Position numbers and translations under genes: made by a program. A stretch of 64,000 nucleotides of DNA from Nitrosopumilus zosterae (GTDB lineage: Archaea; Thermoproteota; Nitrososphaeria; Nitrososphaerales; Nitrosopumilaceae). Shown here piece by piece: positions 53,517 through 61,666 of this stretch (position 1 is its first letter; every line of letters starts with the position of its first letter). Below the pieces are notes generated by a model, which was not told the DNA's origin, ran no database searches, and saw nothing but the letters and a program-made list of their open reading frames with translations. The stretch covers positions 496,001 through 560,000 of the forward strand of contig NZ_AP026695.1 of the NCBI RefSeq assembly GCF_025998175.1. The letters are read 5' to 3'.

Positions 53517-53541
53517 ATAATCTAGATTGAATCTAGATTAT
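53517..53541. terminator. 25-bp perfect palindrome at the 3' end of the secreted-protein gene
   Basis: Arms ATAATCTAGATT (53517-53528) and AATCTAGATTAT (53530-53541) around one G. It covers the last codons and stop of the gene ending at 53522 and lies between convergent genes. With no spacer the RNA hairpin would be tight, so a DNA-level site is equally possible. Confidence 0.4.
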
Positions 53542-53995
53542 CTCTTGGGGTATTTATCACCTTGAAGATTTTGACATTATAGTCGCCTTCAAAAAAACGG
53601 GTGATGTTGCCTTCGTCTATTGACAGCAGTCGGAACTTGTATTCAAAGGAATGGTCTCCTTTCAAATTTATCTGTGCAACATGAATAGGGACGTCTTCAT
53701 CGGGTTTGAAGATTTGAATTATTACCGGATATCCTTGCGAAGGATCATTCACTTTGCCTTTGATTGTTCCCCACGGAAGTGTATTTGTTTCAGGAATATT
53801 CATGGAGAGTGTGGTCATTTCAAGACTCGTCTCATCATCAAGCTCTGTCACCGTAGTCTTAGTTGATTCTGCAAACACTGCATCATCAAACAAAGGTACA
53901 GACATGCTCAGCATCATTACAAAAATACATGCTGTTGACAAACTCTTTCTTGTTTTACCGTTTCTCTGAATGCTATATTTTGAAACTACATTCAT
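53522..53995 (-). CDS. secreted beta-sandwich protein (paralog of 58426-58854)
   Basis: 157 residues from ATG 53995, which overlaps the upstream stop by 4 nt. Signal peptide (about 15-42, ends AVFAES). The mature part has LSMNIPETNTLPWGTIKGKV, YPVIIQIFKPDEDVPIHVAQI, HSFEYKFRLLSIDEG and FFEGDYNVKIFKVI. The protein at 58426-58854 shares each of these blocks. Probably a surface beta-sandwich; function unknown. Confidence 0.7.
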   Translation of the reverse strand: MNVVSKYSIQRNGKTRKSLSTACIFVMMLSMSVPLFDDAVFAESTKTTVTELDDETSLEMTTLSMNIPETNTLPWGTIKGKVNDPSQGYPVIIQIFKPDEDVPIHVAQINLKGDHSFEYKFRLLSIDEGNITRFFEGDYNVKIFKVINTPRDNLDSI

Positions 53996-54180
53996 ACTGC
54001 TGCACCACATCTATTTTGTTGACCTCTTCTTGATTTTTGATTCACAAACAAATCCAAATCATTTAGCATTATCTCATTTTCATAATGAGTATCAATGCCA
54101 TCTGATTTTTGGATTTGTTCGATGTGATTCCACAGCGAAGATGAAAATCTACCTTTGGGGAATTTCTTGACAGGTTTCAT
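53992..54180 (-). CDS. small basic protein upstream of secreted protein (62 residues)
   Basis: MKPVKKFPKGRFSSSLWNHI, then a mixed-charge helix and a basic end (QKSRRGQQNRCGAAV). Its TGA overlaps the ATG of the secreted-protein gene (ATGA), the main evidence that it is real. No family. A perfect hairpin (54218-54243) lies 37 nt upstream. Confidence 0.5.
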   Translation of the reverse strand: MKPVKKFPKGRFSSSLWNHIEQIQKSDGIDTHYENEIMLNDLDLFVNQKSRRGQQNRCGAAV

Positions 54181-54217
54181 TTAATCATCTCCTCAACACA
54201 ATCTTGGCGATGCAACA

Positions 54218-54243
54218 TAACAAAATGGGTCGGCATTTTGTTA
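54218..54243. promoter_or_regulatory. perfect hairpin or operator upstream of the 54180 operon
   Basis: TAACAAAATG (54218-54227) and CATTTTGTTA (54234-54243) are perfect complements with a 6-nt spacer GGTCGG. The distance of 37 nt to the next start on the minus strand fits an operator; it could also be the terminator of the gene at 54285. Confidence 0.4.
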
Positions 54244-54284
54244 CACACAATCCATACATTTGGAAAAAAACATTGTGTCTGCAT

Positions 54285-54452
54285 TTAGTATCTCTCCTCA
54301 AACAGAGTCCATGTTAGCCCCATCAAATCCTCAGTGGAGAAAGTAGGTGTCTTGGCATGATGCAAGGATTTTGACACTGCTTTTACAGGACTGCTTGCTA
54401 CCTGAATTTCAGTAGGCGAGTGTTGCCAATTATGTGTGATTTGCTGTTTCAT
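54285..54452 (-). CDS. small protein of unknown function (55 residues)
   Basis: MKQQITHNWQHSPTEIQVAS, then VKAVSKSLHHAKTPTFSTED and GLTWTLFEERY. No TM or Cys. On the same strand as the 54180 operon with a 104-nt gap. The frame has fair codon structure, but no family is known. Confidence 0.4.
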   Translation of the reverse strand: MKQQITHNWQHSPTEIQVASSPVKAVSKSLHHAKTPTFSTEDLMGLTWTLFEERY

Positions 54453-54501
54453 GAAGTGATTGAGGCTGAGTTATATATAACAAGAGATACCGTATATCGG
54501 C

Positions 54502-55350
54502 ATGCCTTTAGATGATCCTACGTTTGGAAATTTACAAAACTACAAACTGTATCTTCGTCCAAATGCTCATGCTCATTACGGCCATCCTGATCAAAAGAAG
54601 TCATCTCTAAGTAAGCACCAACAAAATGTTCAGAGGTTGTTAAAAGTAATGAGCGTAAATGAATCTTCGACCACTTGGGATTTAGCTAAAATCTCTATTC
54701 CTGATGACATTACAAAATTACGTGAAAGAGAAAAAATTTACAGACGATTGCTTGTAGGCAGAAAAGACAAAGGAAAACATTCCGATGGAATCTTAAATTT
54801 AGGTCTTGCAATAAAAGATGGGAAAAGTCTCAAAACCGGAATCGCTGACAAGTACAGATTGTCATTGTATGGAATTTTGTATTGCATTGATGTTTTAGAT
54901 CTTAGTAACAACGAGATAGACAAAATTGCTAAAAAATATTCTAAAGTGTTGCCCAAAGTTTTTGGAAAGTGGGATTACCTAAAAACAAAAGTCGGCGAAC
55001 GAGTATATGGAATTAAGTTGCTGGCGAATGGATTGCTTGCAGACAATCCTCAAATTCAAGTAAAAAGTGAAATTCCATTTTATGAACTGATGTCTTATGT
55101 GCACTTGAAGTATCAAAGAAATTTTGAAAATATTTCTGAAGAAAATCTGGCAGAACAAATTTCATACTGGTTTTATGTAAATTTGTTATATCGTCCAATG
55201 GGAAATAACAATGATACAGGAATAGAAAGTTTGAATCCTATTTTTCAGGATGATCCTGAATTGAAAAAATGGTTTCTGATTTTTTTCAGAGATTCCATTA
55301 AATATTACCATGAGAGATATGCTGTTTTAAAAAAATCCAAAATAAACTAG
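54502..55350 (+). CDS. putative winged-helix protein of unknown function
   Basis: 282 residues, cytoplasmic. Residues about 45-95 look like a winged helix (TTWDLAKISIPDDITKLRERE then KIYRRLLVGR), with another helix-turn pattern near KYRLSLYGILYCIDVLDLS. The C-terminal half is helical with aromatic residues (SYWFYVNLLYRPMGN). Faces the response regulator/kinase genes tail to tail. Family not recognised. Confidence 0.55.
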   Translation: MPLDDPTFGNLQNYKLYLRPNAHAHYGHPDQKKSSLSKHQQNVQRLLKVMSVNESSTTWDLAKISIPDDITKLREREKIYRRLLVGRKDKGKHSDGILNLGLAIKDGKSLKTGIADKYRLSLYGILYCIDVLDLSNNEIDKIAKKYSKVLPKVFGKWDYLKTKVGERVYGIKLLANGLLADNPQIQVKSEIPFYELMSYVHLKYQRNFENISEENLAEQISYWFYVNLLYRPMGNNNDTGIESLNPIFQDDPELKKWFLIFFRDSIKYYHERYAVLKKSKIN

Positions 55351-55713
55351 TTAGTTTTTGGATGAAATCAAATTTTTTAATTCACTCAAATCAAATGGTT
55401 TTGTTAGTAGACCGAACAATCCTGATTTCTGTGCATTTTCAAATTCTTCATTGTTTATTGCATATGCAGATGTAAATACAATCTTTGCATCTGGATGCTC
55501 TTTTTTTATTTTAAAAAACGCGTCATATCCATTCATTATTGGCATTTTGAGATCCATCAGCACTATGTATGGATGAGATTCATTGTATTTTCTGATGGCC
55601 TCTTCGCCGTTTTTTGCAGTTACCACATCATAATTTTCATACTTTAGCATATATTCAGTAGCCTCCAAAAACTGTGTATCGTCATCAACGAGAAGAATTT
55701 GTGTATTTGTCAT
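55351..55713 (-). CDS. single-domain response regulator
   Basis: 120 residues, a CheY-like receiver alone. Phosphorylation site Asp in IVLMDLKMPIMNG; acidic pair in LLVDDDTQFL; Thr/Ser in FTSAYA and Lys in LLTKPFDLSEL. No output domain, so it acts by protein contact. Separated by 43 nt from its probable histidine kinase partner. Confidence 0.93.
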   Translation of the reverse strand: MTNTQILLVDDDTQFLEATEYMLKYENYDVVTAKNGEEAIRKYNESHPYIVLMDLKMPIMNGYDAFFKIKKEHPDAKIVFTSAYAINNEEFENAQKSGLFGLLTKPFDLSELKNLISSKN

Positions 55714-55756
55714 TGTTTTATCCTCAATTGCTTGTTACAAGTCATTTTTCGATGAG

Positions 55757-57400
55757 TCATTTGGGCAACCTGATTGAAAATACCACTGGATTGTTGGCAG
55801 CCTTTATGTCTCCTTTGTGCTGTTCTACTATGTTTTTACAACTAGATAATCCCAACCCTGTACCCTCTAGTTTTGTTGTAAATAAGGTGTCAAAAATATG
55901 TTTTAGATCCTTTAATGGTATGTTGGGACCAGAATTCTCAAATTTGATTATGATGTCCGATTCGGTTTCCTGCGTGCTGATATTGATATGTCCTTTTTCA
56001 TCTCCAATTGACTGAATTGCATTAAGAATGATATTTACAAACACTATGAGTATTTTTTCATGATCAAATTTTATGGTCATGTCGTTTTTTGGAGTATTGA
56101 TCTCGATGTTTTTTGGAATAGTTAGTGTGTCGATTGCTTCGTAAAGCGTTTGATTGATTGAATGTGGTTTTAGAATTAACGGTGTCGTTCTTACATAGTT
56201 TAACACTTCTTCAATCTGGTGTGAAATGCGTCGTACTGATAGATTTATTCTGTTTATCTCCCTTGAAATAATTTCATTTTTGTCGTTATTTTCTTTGCTT
56301 ATGATCACCCCTGCATTTTTTATTGTTCCTAATGGGTTTCGTATGTCATGAGCAATGTTTGATGAGAGCTGCCCTATTACTGTCAGCTTTTCTTTTTTAA
56401 AACTCTGTGATCTTTTTAGCAAAAATGCTAATAGTACAACCGTTATTGCTAACAACAAAAAAACAGTTTGAATTTTTGTGTAAAAAATAATCTCGTCAAT
56501 CTCTTTGTTAATTGATTGGGTGGGAGTTACCACTGCAAACATGAATTCAATTTTATCGTTGATCACGACTGGAATTCCCGTAATTATTCTCTCCCCAATA
56601 TCGTCATTTAAAGTAAAAATTGCCGTAGCTAGATTTCCCTGAAGCACATTTTTAATATGATTGTTGGAAAAAGAATTGTTGCCTATTTGTTGCTGAATTT
56701 CTTCATCGAAGAAATTTTTTCCAATGTTTTCAGTACTGGGGTCAATTAATAAAATATGATTTTCATCCATGACCATCAAAAACTGTGATTCAACATCGTA
56801 GATGTTTCCATGTCTCTTGAAAAATTCACTTGACGCAAATGTTACTAAAAGGAGTCCTTTGGGAATTTTTGTCTTCTCGTCTATTATTGGATATGTGATT
56901 GCTATTTCCGGCTCGTCAAAAAGAAGGGTGTCGATTGAAAGTATTGCGGGCTCTGACTGTGAGCTATTTTTCTCAGAATTTATTAATTCTGATAATCCTT
57001 TGACTGTTGCACCCACAAACGAGTTGTGCGTTTTACTCACTTGGGACTGAACTGTAAACTTCTCATCTAATGCTAGAATTTGTGCAGTAGGCGAAATAGA
57101 GTTTAGTCTACTAAATGTATGTGCAATTAGCTGACTTGATTCCACTGTTCCGATATCTTTTTGTAATTCCTCTGATTCTGCCAATTCCCCTAGTTCAAAT
57201 ACGATTAACTCAATCTCCGATGAAATGTTTTTGGATATTGATTTTGCAATGATTTCTTGAATTTTTACTTGATTTTCTGTTATTGACGTTTTGATGTTTT
57301 CTTCTTCTATACTGTATATCTCAATTGTGATAATTAGTATTGAAAGAATTATTGAAAAAATGAGTGCATACCATGCCCATTTTTTTTTATTCACGATCAA
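55757..57400 (-). CDS. membrane sensor histidine kinase
   Basis: 547 residues. TM 1 at about 11-30, an extracellular Cache-like sensor (about 40-310), TM 2 at about 312-332, then HisKA with IAHDIRNPLGTIK (phospho-His) and an HATPase domain with FVNIILNAIQSIG (N box), FENSGPNIP (G1) and GTGLGLSSCKNIV (G2). Signals to the receiver protein downstream. The extracellular ligand is unknown. Confidence 0.93.
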   Translation of the reverse strand: MIVNKKKWAWYALIFSIILSILIITIEIYSIEEENIKTSITENQVKIQEIIAKSISKNISSEIELIVFELGELAESEELQKDIGTVESSQLIAHTFSRLNSISPTAQILALDEKFTVQSQVSKTHNSFVGATVKGLSELINSEKNSSQSEPAILSIDTLLFDEPEIAITYPIIDEKTKIPKGLLLVTFASSEFFKRHGNIYDVESQFLMVMDENHILLIDPSTENIGKNFFDEEIQQQIGNNSFSNNHIKNVLQGNLATAIFTLNDDIGERIITGIPVVINDKIEFMFAVVTPTQSINKEIDEIIFYTKIQTVFLLLAITVVLLAFLLKRSQSFKKEKLTVIGQLSSNIAHDIRNPLGTIKNAGVIISKENNDKNEIISREINRINLSVRRISHQIEEVLNYVRTTPLILKPHSINQTLYEAIDTLTIPKNIEINTPKNDMTIKFDHEKILIVFVNIILNAIQSIGDEKGHINISTQETESDIIIKFENSGPNIPLKDLKHIFDTLFTTKLEGTGLGLSSCKNIVEQHKGDIKAANNPVVFSIRLPK

Positions 57401-57477
57401 TTGAAAATCATCATCTCTTAATTAACCCCCATGATTTTTGGTTATAATACATTTTGAGCAAATATTGATTTGGTGAA

Positions 57478-57732
57478 TTAGTAGTATTCTTTATGAATAT
57501 AACACCACTTCCAAATATCATTTGGGATTGCCTTCATAACTGGATGTCCTGTTTCCTCAAAGTGTTTAGTTGCGTGCTTTCCCATTGACGAATCACAGCA
57601 TCCAACATGCCCGCATGTTAAACACATCCTAATCGCAACTACTGGCAAATGCTCTTTTTCGCATTCTTCACAACTAATAGTATTTGGAGAAACATCTTTT
57701 TCCTGCAAGAAATGTTCGCATTTTTTTGGCAT
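57478..57732 (-). CDS. UBP-type zinc finger protein
   Basis: 84 residues with the ZnF-UBP pattern: CEECEKEHLPVVAIRMCLTC, GHVGCCDSS, HATKHFEETGHPVMKA, WKWCYIHKEY. In eukaryotes this finger binds the free C-terminus of ubiquitin; archaeal and bacterial copies are stand-alone with unknown partner. It follows the pyrophosphatase gene by 1 nt on the same strand. Cytoplasmic. Confidence 0.88.
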   Translation of the reverse strand: MPKKCEHFLQEKDVSPNTISCEECEKEHLPVVAIRMCLTCGHVGCCDSSMGKHATKHFEETGHPVMKAIPNDIWKWCYIHKEYY

Positions 57733-57733
57733 G

Positions 57734-58273
57734 TTAGTATTTTTTCAAAGTATCCTTGTATCTTTTAATTGATTCAACAATGACAATCTTTGCTTCTTTG
57801 GCAGACTTCCAACCTAGTATCTCTACTTTTTTTCCCTCCAAATCTTTGTACACCTGGAAAAAATGGGCAATTTCTGAACGGTAGTGATCTTCAATATCTG
57901 AAATGTCTGTGGTGTGTAAATATCTAGGATCATTTGTGGCAACACAAATTATTTTGTCATCTAGTTTTCCGTCGTCTTTCATCTGCAGTAACCCAATAGG
58001 CCTTGCCTCAATTAGGATTCCTGGATATGTGGAGTTTGTTACCAGTACTAACGCATCAAGCGGATCTCCGTCATCAGATAAGCTTTGAGGTATTAGCCCG
58101 TAATCTCCTGGATAATGAAAAGGCGAGAAAAGAACTCTGTCTAATTTTATCATGTTGTGTTTTTTGTCATATTCGTATTTGTTCATAGAGCCTTTTGGAA
58201 TCTCAACTATCACGTTAATTATTTCTGGAATATCATTTCCTGATTCAATATCGTGCCAAAAATTCTTGCTCAT
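57734..58273 (-). CDS. ppa: soluble inorganic pyrophosphatase (family I)
   Basis: 179 residues, hydrolyses pyrophosphate made in biosynthesis. Active-site blocks: VEIPKGSMNKYEYDK, DRVLFSPFHYPGDYGLIP, DDGDPLDALVL (three Asp for Mg2+) and the later KDLEGKKVEILGW. Complete. The same organism has a membrane pyrophosphatase at the start of this window. Confidence 0.96.
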   Translation of the reverse strand: MSKNFWHDIESGNDIPEIINVIVEIPKGSMNKYEYDKKHNMIKLDRVLFSPFHYPGDYGLIPQSLSDDGDPLDALVLVTNSTYPGILIEARPIGLLQMKDDGKLDDKIICVATNDPRYLHTTDISDIEDHYRSEIAHFFQVYKDLEGKKVEILGWKSAKEAKIVIVESIKRYKDTLKKY

Positions 58274-58425
58274 TTTCTAGCTCTTCCACTATTGATTCGA
58301 TATATGAATTCTGTTAATTCCAGAATTGAACTTTGGCAAAAAATCCAATTCTTGTATACACACGACATATTTTTTGGATTCTGACAAAATCAAAATAATT
58401 TTTGATACGAGAATATCTTTTGATT

Positions 58426-58854
58426 TTATATCAAATCATTGGAGTTTGGAATCACTCTGAAGATTTTTACTGTATATTCCCCTTCAAAGATGTTTACAAA
58501 TTCACCCGTACTTGAATCCATATTTCTGACTCGAAATTTGTATTCAAATGAACCATCTCCTTTTACATCTACTTGCGCAAAGTGAACTGGATCTTCGCCA
58601 CTGTAAAACTGAATGATTACTGGATATCTTTCAACATATTCTGATGGTGCGCCTTTCACAAAACCCCATGGAAGCTTGTTATCCTCTGGTATGTTCATCG
58701 TAGCCACAGTTTTTTGCAAACTAATCTCCTCGTTAATCGGAGTAACTGTCACCCTGTTTTGGTTGGTTTCGGCAGAAATGTCTACTGGAATTGTCCCGAT
58801 AGATAAAACTGCTATGATGGATGCCATCAAAAATACTTTGAATCTCAAATTCAT
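58426..58854 (-). CDS. secreted beta-sandwich protein (paralog of 53522-53995)
   Basis: 142 residues: signal peptide (about 1-28, ends DISAET), then ATMNIPEDNKLPWGFVKGAP, YPVIIQFYSGEDPVHFAQV, GSFEYKFRVRNMD and FEGEYTVKIFRVI, the same blocks as its paralog. Probably cell-surface. Function unknown. Confidence 0.7.
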   Translation of the reverse strand: MNLRFKVFLMASIIAVLSIGTIPVDISAETNQNRVTVTPINEEISLQKTVATMNIPEDNKLPWGFVKGAPSEYVERYPVIIQFYSGEDPVHFAQVDVKGDGSFEYKFRVRNMDSSTGEFVNIFEGEYTVKIFRVIPNSNDLI

Positions 58855-58906
58855 TTAATTGTGATTTTTCAAAGTTATTTAAAAAATTTGTTACTGATTT
58901 GTTTAC

Positions 58907-59062
58907 TTATGGCAGTTCTTCTTCTAAATCTGAGCATGCCTTGTGCACCCATTTGTCTTGGGAGTTTTTTGATATCTCTTTGCCCACTTTGATCGATTCC
59001 CCACATTCTACACATTTGCCGTTAAACTTGGCTTTCATGGAATTTGTGTGATCTTGGCTCAT
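58907..59062 (-). CDS. zinc-ribbon microprotein (51 residues)
   Basis: MSQDHTNSMKAKFNGKCVECG, then a Lys-rich middle and WVHKACSDLEEELP. CVEC plus HKAC give a CxxC...HxxC zinc site reminiscent of PARP-like or LIM-like halves. Function unknown. Confidence 0.5.
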   Translation of the reverse strand: MSQDHTNSMKAKFNGKCVECGESIKVGKEISKNSQDKWVHKACSDLEEELP

Positions 59063-59166
59063 TTTAACTAGTCTTTTAATACAAATGGCGTTTTTGGGTA
59101 TCTTTTGAATTTTAGGTATTTTATCTTGAGATTTCTAACATCATTCATTTTTTGATATTGCCATTT

Positions 59167-59796
59167 TTATGATCCTAATGTCCACAAAGCCGTATTGATT
59201 GCAGATATTTCAGCTACAAATTTGTCATTAGATGATGTAATGATGATGATGTCATTGTTCCTTGGATGCAGTGCCTCGATCAAATTCTCTTTTATTTCTG
59301 ATTCGTCTGCAAAACATACCACCTCGTCTCCTACAAAAACAAATTCTCCGTTCTTGAATCTTAAAGTCAAAACGTCATCTGCCCCATACAAAATTGCATA
59401 GTCTCTTTGCTTCATTCCGTTTCCTATGTTTGAGACGTGCTCTTTTCTAAGAATTATTGCACAATTGTGATCTCCATTTGTAAGACAACATTTTTTCAAA
59501 AAACTCTGGTATGGAATTGCTTCTTGAAACTTTTTTGCAAAATTTTTACCCTTTATTGTAAGAAATGTTCCTGCTTTTATTGAATCTACAAATTCATATT
59601 CTCTGAGATATGAAATCAATGTTCTCACTGCTCCTTCTCCCATATGCAGTTCATCACACAAAGTTGCTCTGCTTGCATACTTTTGTCTTGACAATAGCAA
59701 AATCGACTTTAGAACGTGTGGTATACTAAATGTCAAAGCTTTACTTGTTCTTTTTCTGGATGTTATTTTCTGCAATGTTTTGATCTGTTGCTGCAT
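59167..59796 (-). CDS. DUF4443-type winged-helix regulator
   Basis: 209 residues. N-terminal winged helix (about 20-95): HVLKSILLLSRQKYASRATLCDEL, GEGAVRTLISYLREYEFV. The C-terminal domain contains KKCCLTNGDHNC (three Cys, one His: possible metal site) and DYAILYGADDVLTLRFKNGE, which I recognise as DUF4443. Diverges from cbtBA, so it is a candidate cobalt- or cobalamin-responsive regulator of that pair. An inverted repeat lies between them. Confidence 0.75.
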   Translation of the reverse strand: MQQQIKTLQKITSRKRTSKALTFSIPHVLKSILLLSRQKYASRATLCDELHMGEGAVRTLISYLREYEFVDSIKAGTFLTIKGKNFAKKFQEAIPYQSFLKKCCLTNGDHNCAIILRKEHVSNIGNGMKQRDYAILYGADDVLTLRFKNGEFVFVGDEVVCFADESEIKENLIEALHPRNNDIIIITSSNDKFVAEISAINTALWTLGS

Positions 59797-59828
59797 AGAT
59801 TCTGTTTTACACCTAGAATATATAAATT

Positions 59829-59841
59829 GGATGAACCATCC
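59829..59841. promoter_or_regulatory. inverted repeat between regulator and cbtB
   Basis: GGATG-AAC-CATCC, a perfect 5-bp inverted repeat with a 3-nt centre, 32 nt from the regulator start (minus) and 56 nt from the cbtB ATG. Directly beside the AT-rich AATATATAAAT, a probable TATA box. Possible operator for the divergent regulator. Confidence 0.4.
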
Positions 59842-59897
59842 TATAGTTTAAGTATGTCACATTCCATGTCATTTTGTTGTCACTTCCTACTGAGATT

Positions 59898-60092
59898 ATG
59901 GTTTCAAAATCCAAAGTTCCAGTATTTGCAATTATGCTTTTAGCCATGATCTTTGTAGTGGGATTGTTTGTTGTAGGTTATGATCAAGGTCATATCTTCA
60001 GTGTTGTGTTGGGGGAGCAGGCATATGAAGATCTTTACATTCATGAGCTGACACATGACATGCGTCATGCAGCAGGATTTCCTTGTCACTAG
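59898..60092 (+). CDS. cbtB: CbtB cobalt transporter small subunit
   Basis: 64 residues from ATG 59898 (MVSKSKVPVFAIMLLAMIFV; the frame starts earlier but that part is not typical). One TM helix and a His-rich end HELTHDMRHAAGFPCH, the expected metal-binding tail of CbtB. Works with CbtA to import cobalt for cobalamin, which ammonia-oxidising archaea make. Confidence 0.85.
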   Translation: MVSKSKVPVFAIMLLAMIFVVGLFVVGYDQGHIFSVVLGEQAYEDLYIHELTHDMRHAAGFPCH

Positions 60093-60099
60093 ATGAATC

Positions 60100-60834
60100 A
60101 TGAGAACTGTACTCTTTTTGGCAATTGTCTTGGTATCTGGTGCAATTGCAGGAACCTTTCATGGAATGGCAAACCTTGCAATAGTGGAACCATATCTTGA
60201 TCAAGCAATTGGAATTGAAAACCAGAATCTGTTTGCATCAGGCGAAGAAGAAGACACCCCGCAATTCTGGGTTGAATACAATAGTTACCGCGATTGGCAG
60301 AAAGGTGGACAAGTTTTAGCTGGTGCAATACTAGGAACATCAATTGGTGCTCTATTTGGAATTGTTTATGCTTTGTCTAGAAATTCTTTGCCAGGAAAGA
60401 CTGACTTGCAAAAATCATTTGTTCTTGCAGGAATCATGTGGATTTCAATATACTTGATTCCATTCTTGAAATACCCTGCAAATCCTCCAACTGTTGGGGA
60501 TGCTGAAACTGTAGTGTTGCGAGCAATACTCTATCTATCATTTATTGCAATTTCTGGATTTGGAGTCATTGGGTTTTATCAAGTGTACAAGCGTCTAAAG
60601 AAAAATACCCAGGTTTTTGCATTTGTTGGATATATTGCATTCATTGGAATTGTTTTTGCATTAATGCCTGCAAATCCTGATGAAGTAACTGCCCCGATGG
60701 ATTTGGTGAATGGATTCAGAGCAATGTCCGTTGTTGCAGTTAGCGTGTTTTGGGTATCTGTTGCAGCTATTATGGGCATGCTCTGGCACAAATTCCGACC
60801 TGATTCTGAGATTTCTGTGGAAAAAACTCCATAG
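60100..60834 (+). CDS. cbtA: CbtA cobalt transporter subunit
   Basis: 244 residues, about six TM helices. N-terminal block ATFHG-type (GAIAGTFHGMANLAIVEPYL) with its conserved His and Glu, a GGQVLAGAILGTSIGALFG helix and YLIPFLKYPANPP are family features. Starts 7 nt after cbtB. Imports Co2+. Confidence 0.88.
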   Translation: MRTVLFLAIVLVSGAIAGTFHGMANLAIVEPYLDQAIGIENQNLFASGEEEDTPQFWVEYNSYRDWQKGGQVLAGAILGTSIGALFGIVYALSRNSLPGKTDLQKSFVLAGIMWISIYLIPFLKYPANPPTVGDAETVVLRAILYLSFIAISGFGVIGFYQVYKRLKKNTQVFAFVGYIAFIGIVFALMPANPDEVTAPMDLVNGFRAMSVVAVSVFWVSVAAIMGMLWHKFRPDSEISVEKTP

Positions 60835-61018
60835 TTTGTTGATTCAAACTTTGAATTTTTTGATTGATCACAATGTATCCAAGCCCAAATCTTATATCTA
60901 AAACAGAGCTTTAGCCAATGAATTCGCTTTGAACAATTATTCCAAAAAGGAACTTGATTTTCTCAAATAATTCCTCCTTCTTTAATCCCTCACAATCCGT
61001 ATTCTCTCTAGACATCAA

Positions 61019-61666
61019 ATGAAGGATGAATTGATAGGACTTTCAATTATTACTGTTCTAGGATTATTTGGATCTGTGACTAGTTCATTTGCTGAAGACT
61101 CACTATCTTGGAAATCCGAATATTTTGTAGGGATTCTGGATTCTAAAACTGATGAGCATATTCCAGTAATGGTAACTACATTTTCAAAAGATTCCTTGAA
61201 ACTTGATTGGGCGAAACCAGAGATTACAACGAATCAAAAAATTATTAGTTATGATGTATTGCGAAAAGATCTAAATTCTGATTATTATAAAATTGCAGAG
61301 ATTACAAACCTAAAACAATCATCCTATATTGACATGAATCTAAATGAAGGATATTACGGATACAAAATTATTCCTGTCTTAATGAAAACTGATTCTGACA
61401 AAATTACAATGCATGGAATAAACAGAGAACACAGCTTTTTTCCAACTTATGTTCAAGGACAACAACTAGTTGCACAAAATCTGTTAAAACAAAATTGTCT
61501 AAAATGTTTTGATGACTCTTTTGAGGAAATAGACAACATTTTTCAATATGAATTCTCTGAATATACCAAACGAACCAATAATGAATATCAACAAAACTTA
61601 GATTCTGAATCCCTGAGAACAGAAAATCTTTTTGCTTTCTTATTTAAAATACGAAATAATCACTAA
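61019..61666 (+). CDS. secreted FN3-like protein with C-terminal 'EIDNIF' domain
   Basis: 215 residues. Signal peptide (about 1-25, SSFAED), then one fibronectin-III-like domain (about 45-125; LKLDWAKPEI ... IISYDVLRKD ... YYGYKIIPV). Residues about 135-185 (INREHSFFPTYVQGQQLVA, LKCFDDSFEEIDNIFQYEF) match the C-terminus of the convergent 487-residue protein (61663-63126). CxxC at NCLKC may be redox active or bind metal. Function unknown. Confidence 0.65.
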   Translation: MKDELIGLSIITVLGLFGSVTSSFAEDSLSWKSEYFVGILDSKTDEHIPVMVTTFSKDSLKLDWAKPEITTNQKIISYDVLRKDLNSDYYKIAEITNLKQSSYIDMNLNEGYYGYKIIPVLMKTDSDKITMHGINREHSFFPTYVQGQQLVAQNLLKQNCLKCFDDSFEEIDNIFQYEFSEYTKRTNNEYQQNLDSESLRTENLFAFLFKIRNNH

